From: Azolla caroliniana
Taxonomy: Eukaryota; Polypodiophyta
Reading direction: 5' to 3'
Length of the DNA: 64,000 bases
Assembly (NCBI GenBank): GCA_043228905.1
Contig: JBHGNT010000017.1
Span: 11,842,001 to 11,906,000, forward strand
Shown: one piece after another, positions 54,373 through 64,000 of the stretch
Layout of the letters: the number at the start of each line of letters is the position of its first letter
Numbering within the stretch: position 1 is the stretch's first letter
Made by a program: the position numbers and the translations under genes
Notes under the pieces: generated by a model
The model's input: the letters and a program-made list of their open reading frames with translations, nothing else
The model's database searches: none
What the model was told of the DNA's origin: nothing

Positions 54373-56987
54373 TCATATTTTTTGTGTCTTGCATTTTTTC
54401 CGCTCTATGCATTAGATTCAGATTTACTACCTGAGCTTCCAGATCGTCCAGTACATTCTATTGATGTGGAACGTTGTTGTCCAACATTGTTTCCATCTCT
54501 ATGGCAATCTCTTCCATTTTCAGATTCACCTCTGTCTTCATTTTCATTGTCTTCATCAGTTTCTACATTTTGTTTTGGGTTGTACCAACTGCCCAACTCA
54601 TCAAATATTACATCACAACTTACCACAATCTTTTTTGTCAAAGGGTTATAGCATCTATACCCTTTTTGCTCCTCTGAATATCCAACAAGAACACATTTTT
54701 TCAGCTTTTGGATCAAGCTTACTTCTTACTTTAGCAGGTACATGGACATAAGCAAGGCATCCAAACACTTTTCAGTGTCCTAAACTCGGGTCTCTGCCAT
54801 AGAAACATTCTTCAAGAGTTACTTCATGTACTCCAGATGTTATACATCTATTTAGAATAAAGTTTGTTGTGTTTACAGCTTCTACCCACTAGTACAATGA
54901 CATATTTGTTTTTGTCTTTAAAGCTCTTGCTATGTTCACCAAAGTTCAGTTTTTCCTCTCAACAACTCCATTTTGTTGTGGAGTATATCTACATGTAAAC
55001 TTTCTCCTTATTCCTTGATTGCATAGAAAATCAGAAAATTCATTTGAGAAGTACTCTCCTCCTCCATCAGATCTTAAGCATTTTATTCTAGTTCCAGCCT
55101 GCTTTTCTACCATACATTTAAAACTTACAAAATCAATCAAATAGTTGACTTTTCTCTTTCATGAAATAAACCCATGTTTTCCTTGAGCATCATCAATAAA
55201 TGTTACATAAAACTTACATCCTCTAATTGATGCATTTTTTGTTGGTTCCCCTACATCTGTATGTACCAAATCCAACAAATTTTTGCTTACATGTCTTTCA
55301 TGAGGGAAAGGCAACCTGTTTTGCTTTCCATATTGGCATGCTTCACATATTTTGCTCATCTCACAATCTTTCAACTTAGGCAGTCCAGCTACAGCATTTT
55401 TCCTCAACATATTTTTCAAGGTTTGCATACTTATGTGACCGATTCTTTTATGCCACATTTTCACATCTGAGATTACACTCATTCCTTCTGCAAACATGGT
55501 TGTAATCTTTTTAGGCATATCCACATCTAACACAAACATCCTTCCTTGTCGCTTTCCTTTTGCAATAAGCTTTCCTTGTTTCTCTATAAAGCATCCACTT
55601 TGCTTAAACTTAACTTGCATTCCTTGCTCTACTATCTGTCCAACAAAATTCAGATTTTTTGCAAGGTTTGGAACATGCATCACATTCAACATATACTTTG
55701 TTTTTCCTTTTTCTTCCCACAATGGGATATCTCTAACATGCTCGATTGTATGAGTAGTGTTATCACCTGTTTATACATAACCAGGAATCTCTAGTTCTCT
55801 TAGACTTTCAAACCAATTTGCATGTCCAGTCATATGATTAGATGCCCTAGAATCTACATACCACATAAAATTTTCATTACATCTTTGTGAACATTCAGCC
55901 ATTGCTGTTGTTTCATGTTGCATCACAAATGCACCATCTTTATCACAGTCTTCACTAGTTGAAGCATAATTATTTTGCTGTCTCTTCCCTCTTTTTTTAT
56001 CGTTTTTCTTTTTATAGCATTCACTCTGTGTATGGCCTGGTTTTACACAATACCAACAGCCATCATCATTCAAATAAGTTTGCTTACCTCTGCCTCGATT
56101 GCTCCCCCTGCCTCTGATGTTGTTTCTTCCACTTGTAGCTTGTTGTCCTCTTCCTTGATAATTTTTGTTAGTTCTAGCTAAACCAAATCTTCCATGGTCA
56201 CTTCCTCAGCCTCTTTTAGCACTATTATAGAGGGGTTGCCCCTCAGTCTCAGAGTTTCCTTTGTTTACATCATCCATCTGATTTCTTTCTTCCACTACAA
56301 GCATTGAAACTAGATCTGGAAAACTTAGGATGCTATCCCTTGTGAGAATAGATGTTTTGAAGCTTTTATATTGAAGTCCTAAGCCTCTTTAGCATATTTC
56401 CACCTTCACATTAATAGAAGCAAGTGATTCACATATGCTCTTTATTTTTAGAGCATACTCATTAACTGACATCTTACCTTTCTCAAAGGTATTTAGCTCA
56501 GTCTTCAACTGAAGCTTTCTAGCCTTTGTGTTTATTGCAAACAGTTTTACCAAACTATCCCAACCTTCTTTTGGAAGCAAATCATCTTGTATGTGTCCAA
56601 GCATCGAATCTCAGATGCTAAGTGACAGCCAATGCAATACTTTCCTTGCCCCTTGATTCCATTCCTTAAATGCTTTAATCTGTGCAACAGTTGCATTTCC
56701 TTCAGGGATCTCTAGAGCCTCTTGTAGGTCTCCTTCAATGTCATCCCAATATCCTTTTCCCATCAGGAAATTTGTCATTCTGAATTTCCACGCAAGGAAA
56801 TTGTTTTTGTCCAACTTTTCTATGACTATTTGGTTTCCATTCTCAGCAGCCATTCTCTCTTTCAATTAGGGCTTTTGCTATGATTAACTTCACAGACAAC
56901 TCTCTTATTCAAATCAGCAACCAGAACCAAACTTCTCAGATCTGTACTGCTCTAATCTTCTTTACGAACAACTCTTCTCTAATACCA
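54373..56987 (-). pseudogene. Copia-D gag, protease, integrase
   Basis: Minus strand from the primer site (TGGTATTAGAG, complement near 56976-56987). Gag is VIEKLDKNNFLAWKFRMTNF (56850-56611) and KLQLKTELNTFEKGKMSVNE (56604-56389). The zinc knuckle is CWYCVKPGHTQSEC and protease YVDSRASNHMTGHANWFESL (R for G in DSG), within 56073-55771. Pre-integrase is VKMWHKRIGHISMQTLKNML and integrase FYVTFIDDAQGKH, RSDGGGEYFSNEFSDFLCNQ, PQQNGVVERKN (55722-54946), then the connection region (54716-54405). RT is missing: the X3 fragment begins at 54372. Stops are fewer than in neighbouring elements. Confidence 0.87.
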
Positions 56988-57375
56988 TGTTACAAAGGCG
57001 CTCCAGCTCTTCTTTGTGCACAACGGATCGTGATGTGTTGGATCGTTTAGTGCTCAAGACAGAAAGGGAAGGGGGAAGGAGACTTACCTCTATGTACCAA
57101 ACCAAAAAGCTTCCTCTATTTGATTACACGTAGAGCTCAACTCGCTCTCGTCAATTTTCTGTTCTCTTACAACTACTCTCTCTTCTCTACCTCTTACTTT
57201 TTTACCTAAGTATATAAGTGACTTACATATGCAACTAATTAGTTGTGACTAGCTAAATAGTTATGCATAGCTAAATAGTTGTAGATGGCTAAATAGTTGT
57301 TTCACCTTTATGTCCACTAGTAGCAAATTTCCTAATAACTACTATAGAATATCTTACTTCTCAATACGCATCACA
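56988..57375 (-). repeat. 5' LTR of Copia-D
   Basis: TGTTACAAAGGCGC...ACGCATCACA (388 bp), adjacent to the primer site on its left. It is inserted directly after the protease codons of Copia-E. Its 3' partner is not present. Confidence 0.78.
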
Positions 57376-59270
57376 TACCTTTGTTGAGCTTGTTTCTCAG
57401 CATGAACCACTCTCTATGTGGGGTCACATGGAATGAAGCCCCAGAGTCCAACAGCCTGTATGAGTAAGCAAGTGATCCATATTCACCTTAACATACTGTG
57501 AAAGTGTTTTTAGAATTCAAGCCATTGAACGTTACAAGAATATAAGGTATGCAGCATTCACATTTGGAGGCAAAGAACACGAATCAATATCTTAAGAAGT
57601 AGTCAAAAGTAAAAGTAAGATACATAAAGAAAAGTAAGAAGAGAAAAAGCGGGCCATAAAAAACAATAAAAAAGGAATGGTCAAAACTCTTTCATTTGTA
57701 ACCCAAATATCACGTTTAAATATGGGTTAGAAAGCTTATCAAGAGATCTATCTATAGCTTTTTAAATCTCTAAAGTTGGAGCTCGGGTGAGAGAGATGTG
57801 ATGATTAGAAGGTTGTTGGGTCTTGGCTAAAATAAGGAGATAAAAAGCTTCTAAAAATAGCGTGAACGAGGAAGAAGAAGAGGAAGTGATAGTCTTGGGA
57901 GTAGGATCCTACTAGAGGAGGAGGGGTCCTAATAGAGGAGGAGGAGGCTTGGGAAGAGGTGTCTTAGTGGAAGAGGAAGGGTCTTAGTAGTGGGTTTGAG
58001 TGACTAGAAGTAAGAAGGTCTTTGGTTTTTTAGGTCAATGTGGAGTTTATCTCCTTTGTATGGTCTTGATAATTGAATATTATAACATTCTTACCCCTTT
58101 CTCATCTTCTCTATCTTTTGTGTTAATTTCTTGAGTCTCTCTCTCTAATTCATAGTTACCTTGGTCGTTATAATCTATTTTAATTCACAACTCTCTCTAA
58201 TATGCTTGGTCACACCCTCATATTGTGTACAACAATCCTTTGTCTTATACACCCTATCACATACGTAGTATCATCATCCATGACCAGAATGTCAACATCA
58301 TCATTGCATGTAGCATTTATTTCCTCTATTTTCTTTGAGGATGATGAACCAGTCACTTGCATAACATGCCCATCACCATGACTTTTACCCCTTTCCTTTT
58401 CTCTTTCTTTGTTCTTCAAGGCATAACAATCCTTTTTCATATGACCCTTCTTGTGACAGTAATGGCATTCCATAAGACTCTTTCTAGATTTGCTTCTGCT
58501 CTTATCATTTCCATGGTTGTTTCTAGTTTGGCTTCTACCACGTTGTTGGTTCTTGCCATAACCAGAATCTCGTACATTATATGCTTCTCCAACTTGTGAG
58601 GTGACCATCGATTTCCTACGAATTTCTTCACCCAATAGTGCTCCACATATGTCATTATAGACCAATTTCCCATTTGGTACACTAGCACTAATAGTGTTGC
58701 AAAATGTGTCCCACGAGCTAGGCAAAGTGCATAATAGAAATACACATTTTAGCTCATCATCCATAGTCACTTTTTGAGCTTGCAACTGAGACCATAATGC
58801 ATTAAACTCATTTAGATGAGAGGCAACACTATTGGTGTCCTTTATGCGAAGGTCATAGAGCATTCTCATCAAAAACACTTTGTTTGCAGCAGTTTCCTTC
58901 TCATATGTATTGCATAATTTTTTCCAAAGTTCTTCGGAATTTTTACTGTCTAAAACAATGAAATCGACACTATCCGCCAAGTGCAGTCTTATCGTAGACA
59001 TGGTCAAAGCGTCAATTTACTCCCAATCATCATCATCCATGTCATCCAGCTTTTTCACTTTGCCGCCTAGATGCCTCGTTTACTTTCTTTGAACCAATAC
59101 TCCACGCATCTGATTCTTCCACAAAGCAAAATTAGATCCATCAAATTTCCGGATCTCGATATGGTCTTTTCCCAAAAGGAATAGTTCTTACTTGAACTAT
59201 TGCGACCAACAGAAGTGCTACTAGATGCATCCAACATTTCGAACTCCATGGGAGTGAATGACAGTATCAA
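57376..59270 (-). pseudogene. Copia-E gag and protease start, with an insertion
   Basis: The gag N-terminus is at 59270-59067 (MEFEMLDASSSTSVGRN). The core is at 59007-58210 with LKCVFLLCTLPSSWDTFCNT, LLGEEIRRKS and the zinc knuckle CHYCHKKGHMKKDC. The reading runs into an unrelated ~725-bp block (57484-58209). Protease resumes at 57483-57376 (YRLLDSGASFHVTPHREWF, with an intact DSG). The Copia-D LTR cuts it there. RT and integrase are absent. The frame changes between 59067 and 59007. Confidence 0.85.
57484..58209. other. Insertion in Copia-E, unclassified
   Basis: About 725 bp separating zinc-knuckle and protease codons that are normally adjacent. It is purine-rich with GAGGAGGAGG-type runs (57900-57990) and a CT-rich right part. 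No coding pattern or inverted repeats were recognised. It could be a solo LTR or a retained intron-like segment. Confidence 0.4.
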
Positions 59271-59845
59271 GAAACAAAATACAATTGGGCAACAAAACTA
59301 GTAATTGACTAGCTTATGGCAAACTGTCAAAAATTGAAACCAATATTGCGTGTAACACGCACCACTGAAAGCATACAACTTCCAAAATATTAGCTACAAA
59401 CTGTCAAAAAAGACTGATACCACTCTTGCATATAACACACACCAATGAAAGCATATAACTTCCAAAATATCAACAATACTGACTAGCATACATTTCCCAA
59501 ATAACAAACTGTAGGCATCTGCTTTGCTATACATTCATACTGATCCCAAATCTCTCTTCCAAATGTGGGAGGGATCTCTCCCACCACAGTTTATTTCCAC
59601 CAGAAATGTTTTGCAGATGATGAATAAACGTGAGAGTTTAATCAGGGGAAATACCTATGAATAGCAGGCTCTTTTCTTCAATGTCAAAGATGTTGTAGAT
59701 GCCCAACAGCAGGTAGATGCTTCAGTTGGGCCCAATACTCCAACGCTTGCCGCACAAATATCCTACGCCACTGCTACAAGTCTCTGACACTCGTTGCTTC
59801 CGACTCCAAAGCTTCCTATCGTTGTCTCCCTTGCTCTGATACCAC
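59271..59845 (-). other. Copia-E leader and primer site
   Basis: A 5' untranslated region of about 570 bp. It includes a decayed ~110-bp direct duplication (CACACCAATGAAAGCATATAACTTCC at about 59444 against CACGCACCACTGAAAGCATACAACTTCC at about 59355). The primer-binding site is next to the LTR (minus-strand TGGTATCAGAGC, complement GCTCTGATACCA at 59833-59844). Confidence 0.65.
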
Positions 59846-60064
59846 TGTTACAAACCAGTAGAGCAGAGAGCCAAGAGAGAATCGTTGAGTGAGGCTGTCA
59901 CACGCTATATCATAGAGGGGTTTTACTCACACACCCTATATCTCAAAAAAGGGGGAAATAAAGTAAAAAAGGTGAAAGACAGGAGCACAAGCCATTTTGG
60001 CCTTTTTCACACTATGTACATGTCTCTATGTACATATAACATGCTAGAGAAGGATGGGCAAACA
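59846..60064 (-). repeat. 5' LTR of Copia-E
   Basis: TGTTACAAACCAGTAG...GGGCAAACA, 219 bp with TG/CA ends. TATTA follows at 60065-60069. The 3' LTR would lie to the left and is not found. Confidence 0.7.
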
Positions 60065-61628
60065 TATTATTAGATATATAAAGAATTTAATAGATCAATT
60101 AGTTGTTGGAATGTTCTTTTGTCCAAAATACAATTATAAGAAATGCTTCATGATTTACAAAAGCATGAAGTTTGTAGTTCAACTTGCAAGATTTGAACAA
60201 TCTATAGGTAGGATAACAAAAAGAGAGACCTAATGCAAAACACCAAGGCGCCAAGTTACAACTTACTCCAAACATGCACCCCAAACAAGTAATACCCCTA
60301 GAAGAAATTTTCCACAACCACATAATAGACAACTAGGAACTAACAAAAAATAATTAAGTGCCGATACTTTAGCCTTGTATCAAGCTAAGCTATGTATTCA
60401 TATGTGGCTTCAATGACCCAATGTCATGAAATGCAACAAAAGCTAGCTCTTAACCCCTGAACAAAACAAGTTTCAAATGATCAAGGATGGACAACCCAAA
60501 TCAATCCTTAGTGCAAGAACAAGAATGACTAAGATAGACCATGATCTCAAGTTGGGAGAGGATGTATTATAATAAACAGATAGGTGAATTGAACTTGAAT
60601 TTGAATGAAGTGTTGTTTCATTATGTGGTACCAAAGGGTAGCCGTCTGTGTTTCAGAAATGAACCAAAAGAAACGGGGCACTCCCAAGTATTTCCGATGT
60701 CAGGGGCCTCGAAATTTGAGTGAAAGTCCAAATAAACAACAGGCACTATGCAACCCAAAAAACCATTAAAACCAGAAAGATATCTTTCATAATCGATCAA
60801 CCAACCAAAAAGTGCAAGATTTGCTAAATTGGTTTTTCTAATAAGCTATTTGCAAAGGTTGTGGTCAAGTGCATGCGGTCATAGAATGCCCAACAAAAAA
60901 AAAGACATGAACCTACTATACATGAACCTACTATTCAAGATACCATTAAAAGTTGACATCCAAGTCACTAAAGCATACGGACTAGTTCAAAACTTTGAAT
61001 TATGCAAGCAAAGGATGCAAACCAATATAAAACTTCAATGCAAGCAAAAAGGATCACATAAGAGTAAGCCAAACCCTATACATGAAGACAGCTCCAAGAT
61101 CAACCCATCACTTGAGTTCAAGTCATTAATTGTCTCTCATATTTTACTTTGTATGTTTCTAAATTCTTTCCGCTCATTCTCTACTAAAATAATGGCAACA
61201 GACAAGCAGCTGAAACAAACATTGGCAACAAACGAACTTCAACAATTTGCATAACTTGGAAGCAGGATAATAATTGTGTGATATAAGAATTTGAACACAT
61301 GTAATACAATCACAAAGTCAGTTTACATCTGAGGATAGTTTGAGATTCTGACACCATTTGACATTGACATTTTCATCTTTTGCAATATCCCCATGTTATA
61401 GAAGTAAGACATGCTTCTCAGAATGGAAACTGAGAAATATGGCACAAGCCGTCAATCTAAACCCTAAATTTTCTAGTATGCACAATTATGGTTTTACAAG
61501 AGTGTTGAAAAGTTGCAAAACCATGTATACAAAAGTATTTAGGGGAGCGAATAAAGTTCTAAACTGTTACCAAAAAAAAATGGAGAAAGGATATTGCTCA
61601 TTTGTGAAGTTTCATGAAATTAACAAGG
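60065..61628. other. Intergenic sequence and OS-9 3' flank
   Basis: AT-rich, with no domain, LTR or repeat that I recognise and no exon-like stretch with splice sites. The part next to 61629 should contain the 3' untranslated region of the minus-strand OS-9 gene. Confidence 0.5.
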
Positions 61629-63257
61629 TTATTCCTCGTCGAAATCCTGTGATGGAGGGAGCACCCCACTTATTACAATGCCATCTTCCTCAACTTTATC
61701 AACCACCTCTGGTTCTGATGGCATCGGCATCTCTTGGCAGTTGATTACAAGGGACTGTGGCCTTTCCTCTTGAAATAGCCTGAATTATGTAATAACCCAA
61801 AAGCACTGGTATCAATCATTGTCTGCAAGAAACATTTAAAACACTAATCCAAGGGATAAAAATCCTTGGGGGTCAAATGATCTTACGGATGCTTGCAAAG
61901 AATCGGAGCATGGAAAATCAAAGTGTATTTGCATGTTGAAGCTTCAGTGATAGAAGCTATCATATTTTTGCCAGTATCAGCACATACGAACCTCACCTAC
62001 ATATTCAACTATACAACTTTAAGTTTTTAGTTCATTACGGTTTTGAACAATAAGAATGAGCATTTGCACTTACCTCTGTTTGTCTTGGCTCATTTGTAAG
62101 ATCGCACAAGGTTCCATTGGTATATATATGAGAATGGTAGCTGAAAAACCACACCCACATCAGACAAAAAAACTGAACATTTTTGAAGGTTTTTAGTGAC
62201 AAGGTAGAATACGAAGCAAAATATATCTTAGATGAACAGCAACTAATGACTATGGAAAATCTGATCTATACGATGGTATCTTCATATTTATGATTATTGT
62301 AAATATACATAGCTCACTGCAAAATTGCTTCCCCTCTTACCGTTGAGCTGCACTTTTTGAGCGATGATCCTTTTGTAAAGAAACATCAGTCACATCCTGG
62401 TGCACATTAGAAGTTGCCTCAGCATCATATGCACCAAGTACAAACTGTTGAATAACCTGCATCAATTATTGTGGTTACATAAATTGACACAAATATAAAT
62501 AACATCATGATTCAATAAAATCCAGAGATAACGATTCTTTGTGATTAAATTCTTGAGATTACAAATGACAATATCGCTCAGATATACAACCTTTAAAGTT
62601 TTGATTTGTCCAAAAACTTAAACAGCATGTCTAATAAAAGAACCAATACTTTTGCTTCTATTAACAAAGATTTCCTTTCATATGACCCACCACGCAACTA
62701 CAAAGTTTGCCAATGAGGAAAATATACAATATCAAAAAAATTCGATCATGATGCAAAAAAGCTCTAGAAAAACAGTTCTTTCTTGGGCTTGAAATTTCAA
62801 TCATCAAAAGCATCTAAAGGAAGTCAAGAAAAATGCAAAATAGAGACTCCCACAACCTACAAACAAAGAATCTCGCTTATTTTGTCCATAATTTACCAAC
62901 CTTATCCTTGGTATGGAGTTGTTTTACCAATCCATGATAGCAAAATTCATATGTCCACCAACCTTCATGCTGTGAGAAGAACGTTTTACATCAAGTCTAT
63001 ATCAAGTTTCAATAGAGCTAACATTGATAAAGCTAGCCAAAAAACCAATTCACCCTTAAAAAACATTGATCCTTGAGGATTGCAAGTAAATCATCAGGAC
63101 TTTTTGATATTCCTCTCTCTGATGTCAAACTGGCATTGCTACTATTTCTCTCTGAAGATTCAGTTTTTGATTTCTGTTCTGCAGCTGACTTAGGCAACGT
63201 GCACATAAATTTCCGCTTTTCTCCATCAGTCATAACAATTGTTTCCAGATCTGGATC
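61629..63257 (-). CDS. OS9: OS-9 homolog (ERAD lectin), 3' six exons
   Basis: A partial host gene, 238 codons plus stop in six exons: 63257-63054, 62969-62901, 62456-62341, 62140-62074, 61996-61887 and 61779-61629. All joins keep frame and have GT-AG ends. OS-9 recognises trimmed N-glycans on misfolded ER proteins and hands them to the Hrd1 ubiquitin ligase. The mannose-6-phosphate-receptor homology (MRH) fold is visible: KRKFMCTLPKS, LLAILKDQC, HEGWWTYEFCYHGLVKQLH, FVLGAYD, YHSHIYTNGTLCDLTNEPR, EVRFVCAD, SITEASTCKYTLIFHAPILC and CKHPLFQ. These include the W-W and Y/E/R sugar-contact positions known for the family. A short acidic tail (SQDFDEE) ends the protein. No stops or frame breaks are seen, so it is probably functional. 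The signal peptide and first exons lie beyond the right edge. Confidence 0.93.
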
Positions 63258-64000
63258 CTGTTAAAATTTAAAGTTTTCTCAAAGATTGATCTCCAGAGTA
63301 ACTATTCAATATACAATGAAAATGAGGGCAGCACAAAAATTTGTTTTACATTAATAGCAAAATTTTACTAAGGTCAATATGAAGAGGTTAACATTGGCCT
63401 ACCTCATTGAAGGATCAAATGAGAATAATTGCTAAGATGGAAGATAGTTGTCGACCAAATGATTCATTTATCATTTCATGTTGGCCCAACTCCCTAAAGG
63501 TCTAAGTGAAAAAATTGCTAAGGTGGAAGATACTTTAGAGTGGTTTGAATATTCTCTTAATAAAAGCTGAAGTATTCCCTTTCACCAGCAGCATTTGTTG
63601 GCTGGAACAAATCTTATGAATTTCAAATCGGTGATTCAAACACCTATTTGAAGACTTCATGCAGATTTTATAGGAGAGCTAATGGCATTAGAGTCCCCAA
63701 CAGGAATTAATATTTTACATCAGCAGCCTAGCCCCCTACTTCAATAAAGAATGATGTTATCATATTATCACATTATCATAACTAGAGAGCTTCTGCTATG
63801 CATTCATTAAACTCTGGTTCCACTAAAGAATGTGAAAATTTGAATCATTGTAGGGACACCAGATTTTCCAATTATTGGATCATCCATTATCTTTGCTTCA
63901 CCTATATCAAACCTTGCTAGAACCTATGATGTTACCATCAGAAGTTAAATTTCTGAAATTCCAAAAGGTTTCCAGGATTAGAAAGAAAAACAAAGCAAAG
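63258..64000 (-). other. Intron or upstream part of the OS-9 gene
   Basis: At least 740 bp upstream of the 63257 acceptor without a recognisable exon, so probably part of a long intron. No repeat or coding segment was identified. Confidence 0.45.

Noticed and set aside
59885-60073. Short plus-strand frame with Lys-rich segment
   Set aside because: Lies within the Copia-E LTR; no family likeness.
60829-61744. Two plus-strand frames of 128-141 residues near the OS-9 gene
   Set aside because: No domain and Lys/Asn-rich as expected of AT-rich DNA; the second overlaps the last OS-9 exon antisense.

Overview
This window is nuclear DNA from a land plant. Almost all of it is layered, decaying transposable elements, and one conserved host gene lies at the right edge. 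That gene is an OS-9-type ER lectin with short GT-AG introns. The elements are Ty1/Copia and Ty3/Gypsy LTR retrotransposons, many with stop codons that look like C-to-T decay at methylated sites. I cannot name the species. The FLDD-type Gypsy and the prokaryote-like ParB-methyltransferase gene make me lean, weakly, towards a non-flowering lineage. Layout: (1) 1-22237 is a nested stack. A plus-strand Copia remnant (20840-22237) is cut by a minus-strand Copia of the same broad type (about 646-20839). That one is cut by a minus-strand Gypsy (2643-18690), which is cut by a younger plus-strand Gypsy (3702-14855), which is cut by a plus-strand Copia called X1 here (6443-10576). (2) 22250-23718 holds a broken gene of unknown family (U) preceded by three tandem 299-bp copies of its presumed promoter. 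(3) 23909-41132 is a minus-strand Copia (Copia-A) cut inside its reverse transcriptase by a 13.8-kb DNA transposon (25579-39404). The transposon has 35-bp terminal inverted repeats and a CCGG duplication. (4) 41133-47962 is a second copy of U, cut by another Copia-A relative (41959-47714). (5) 47963-60064 is a run of truncated Copia elements on both strands. (6) 61629-63257 is the 3' half of the OS-9 gene, minus strand, continuing past the right edge. The most notable object is the DNA transposon. It carries two divergent, now broken, intron- or frameshift-containing genes. On the minus strand is a protein with D, D-N and H-D-H-I-D motifs, resembling from memory the family annotated DUF7869, and it is a candidate transposase. 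On the plus strand is a ParB-like domain followed by a permuted N4/N6 DNA amino-methyltransferase with DIPY, QKP and DLFSSTG-TT motifs. The shared promoter region between them was later hit by a Copia (X2, 29077-33648). Intron 1 of the methyltransferase gene carries about 22 copies of a palindrome built around AACTCGATAC...GTATCGAGTT. The insertion cleanly splits Copia reverse-transcriptase codons, and the same region is uninterrupted in the related Copia at about 43600, so the boundaries are well supported from sequence alone. Whether this transposon type has been described cannot be settled here.
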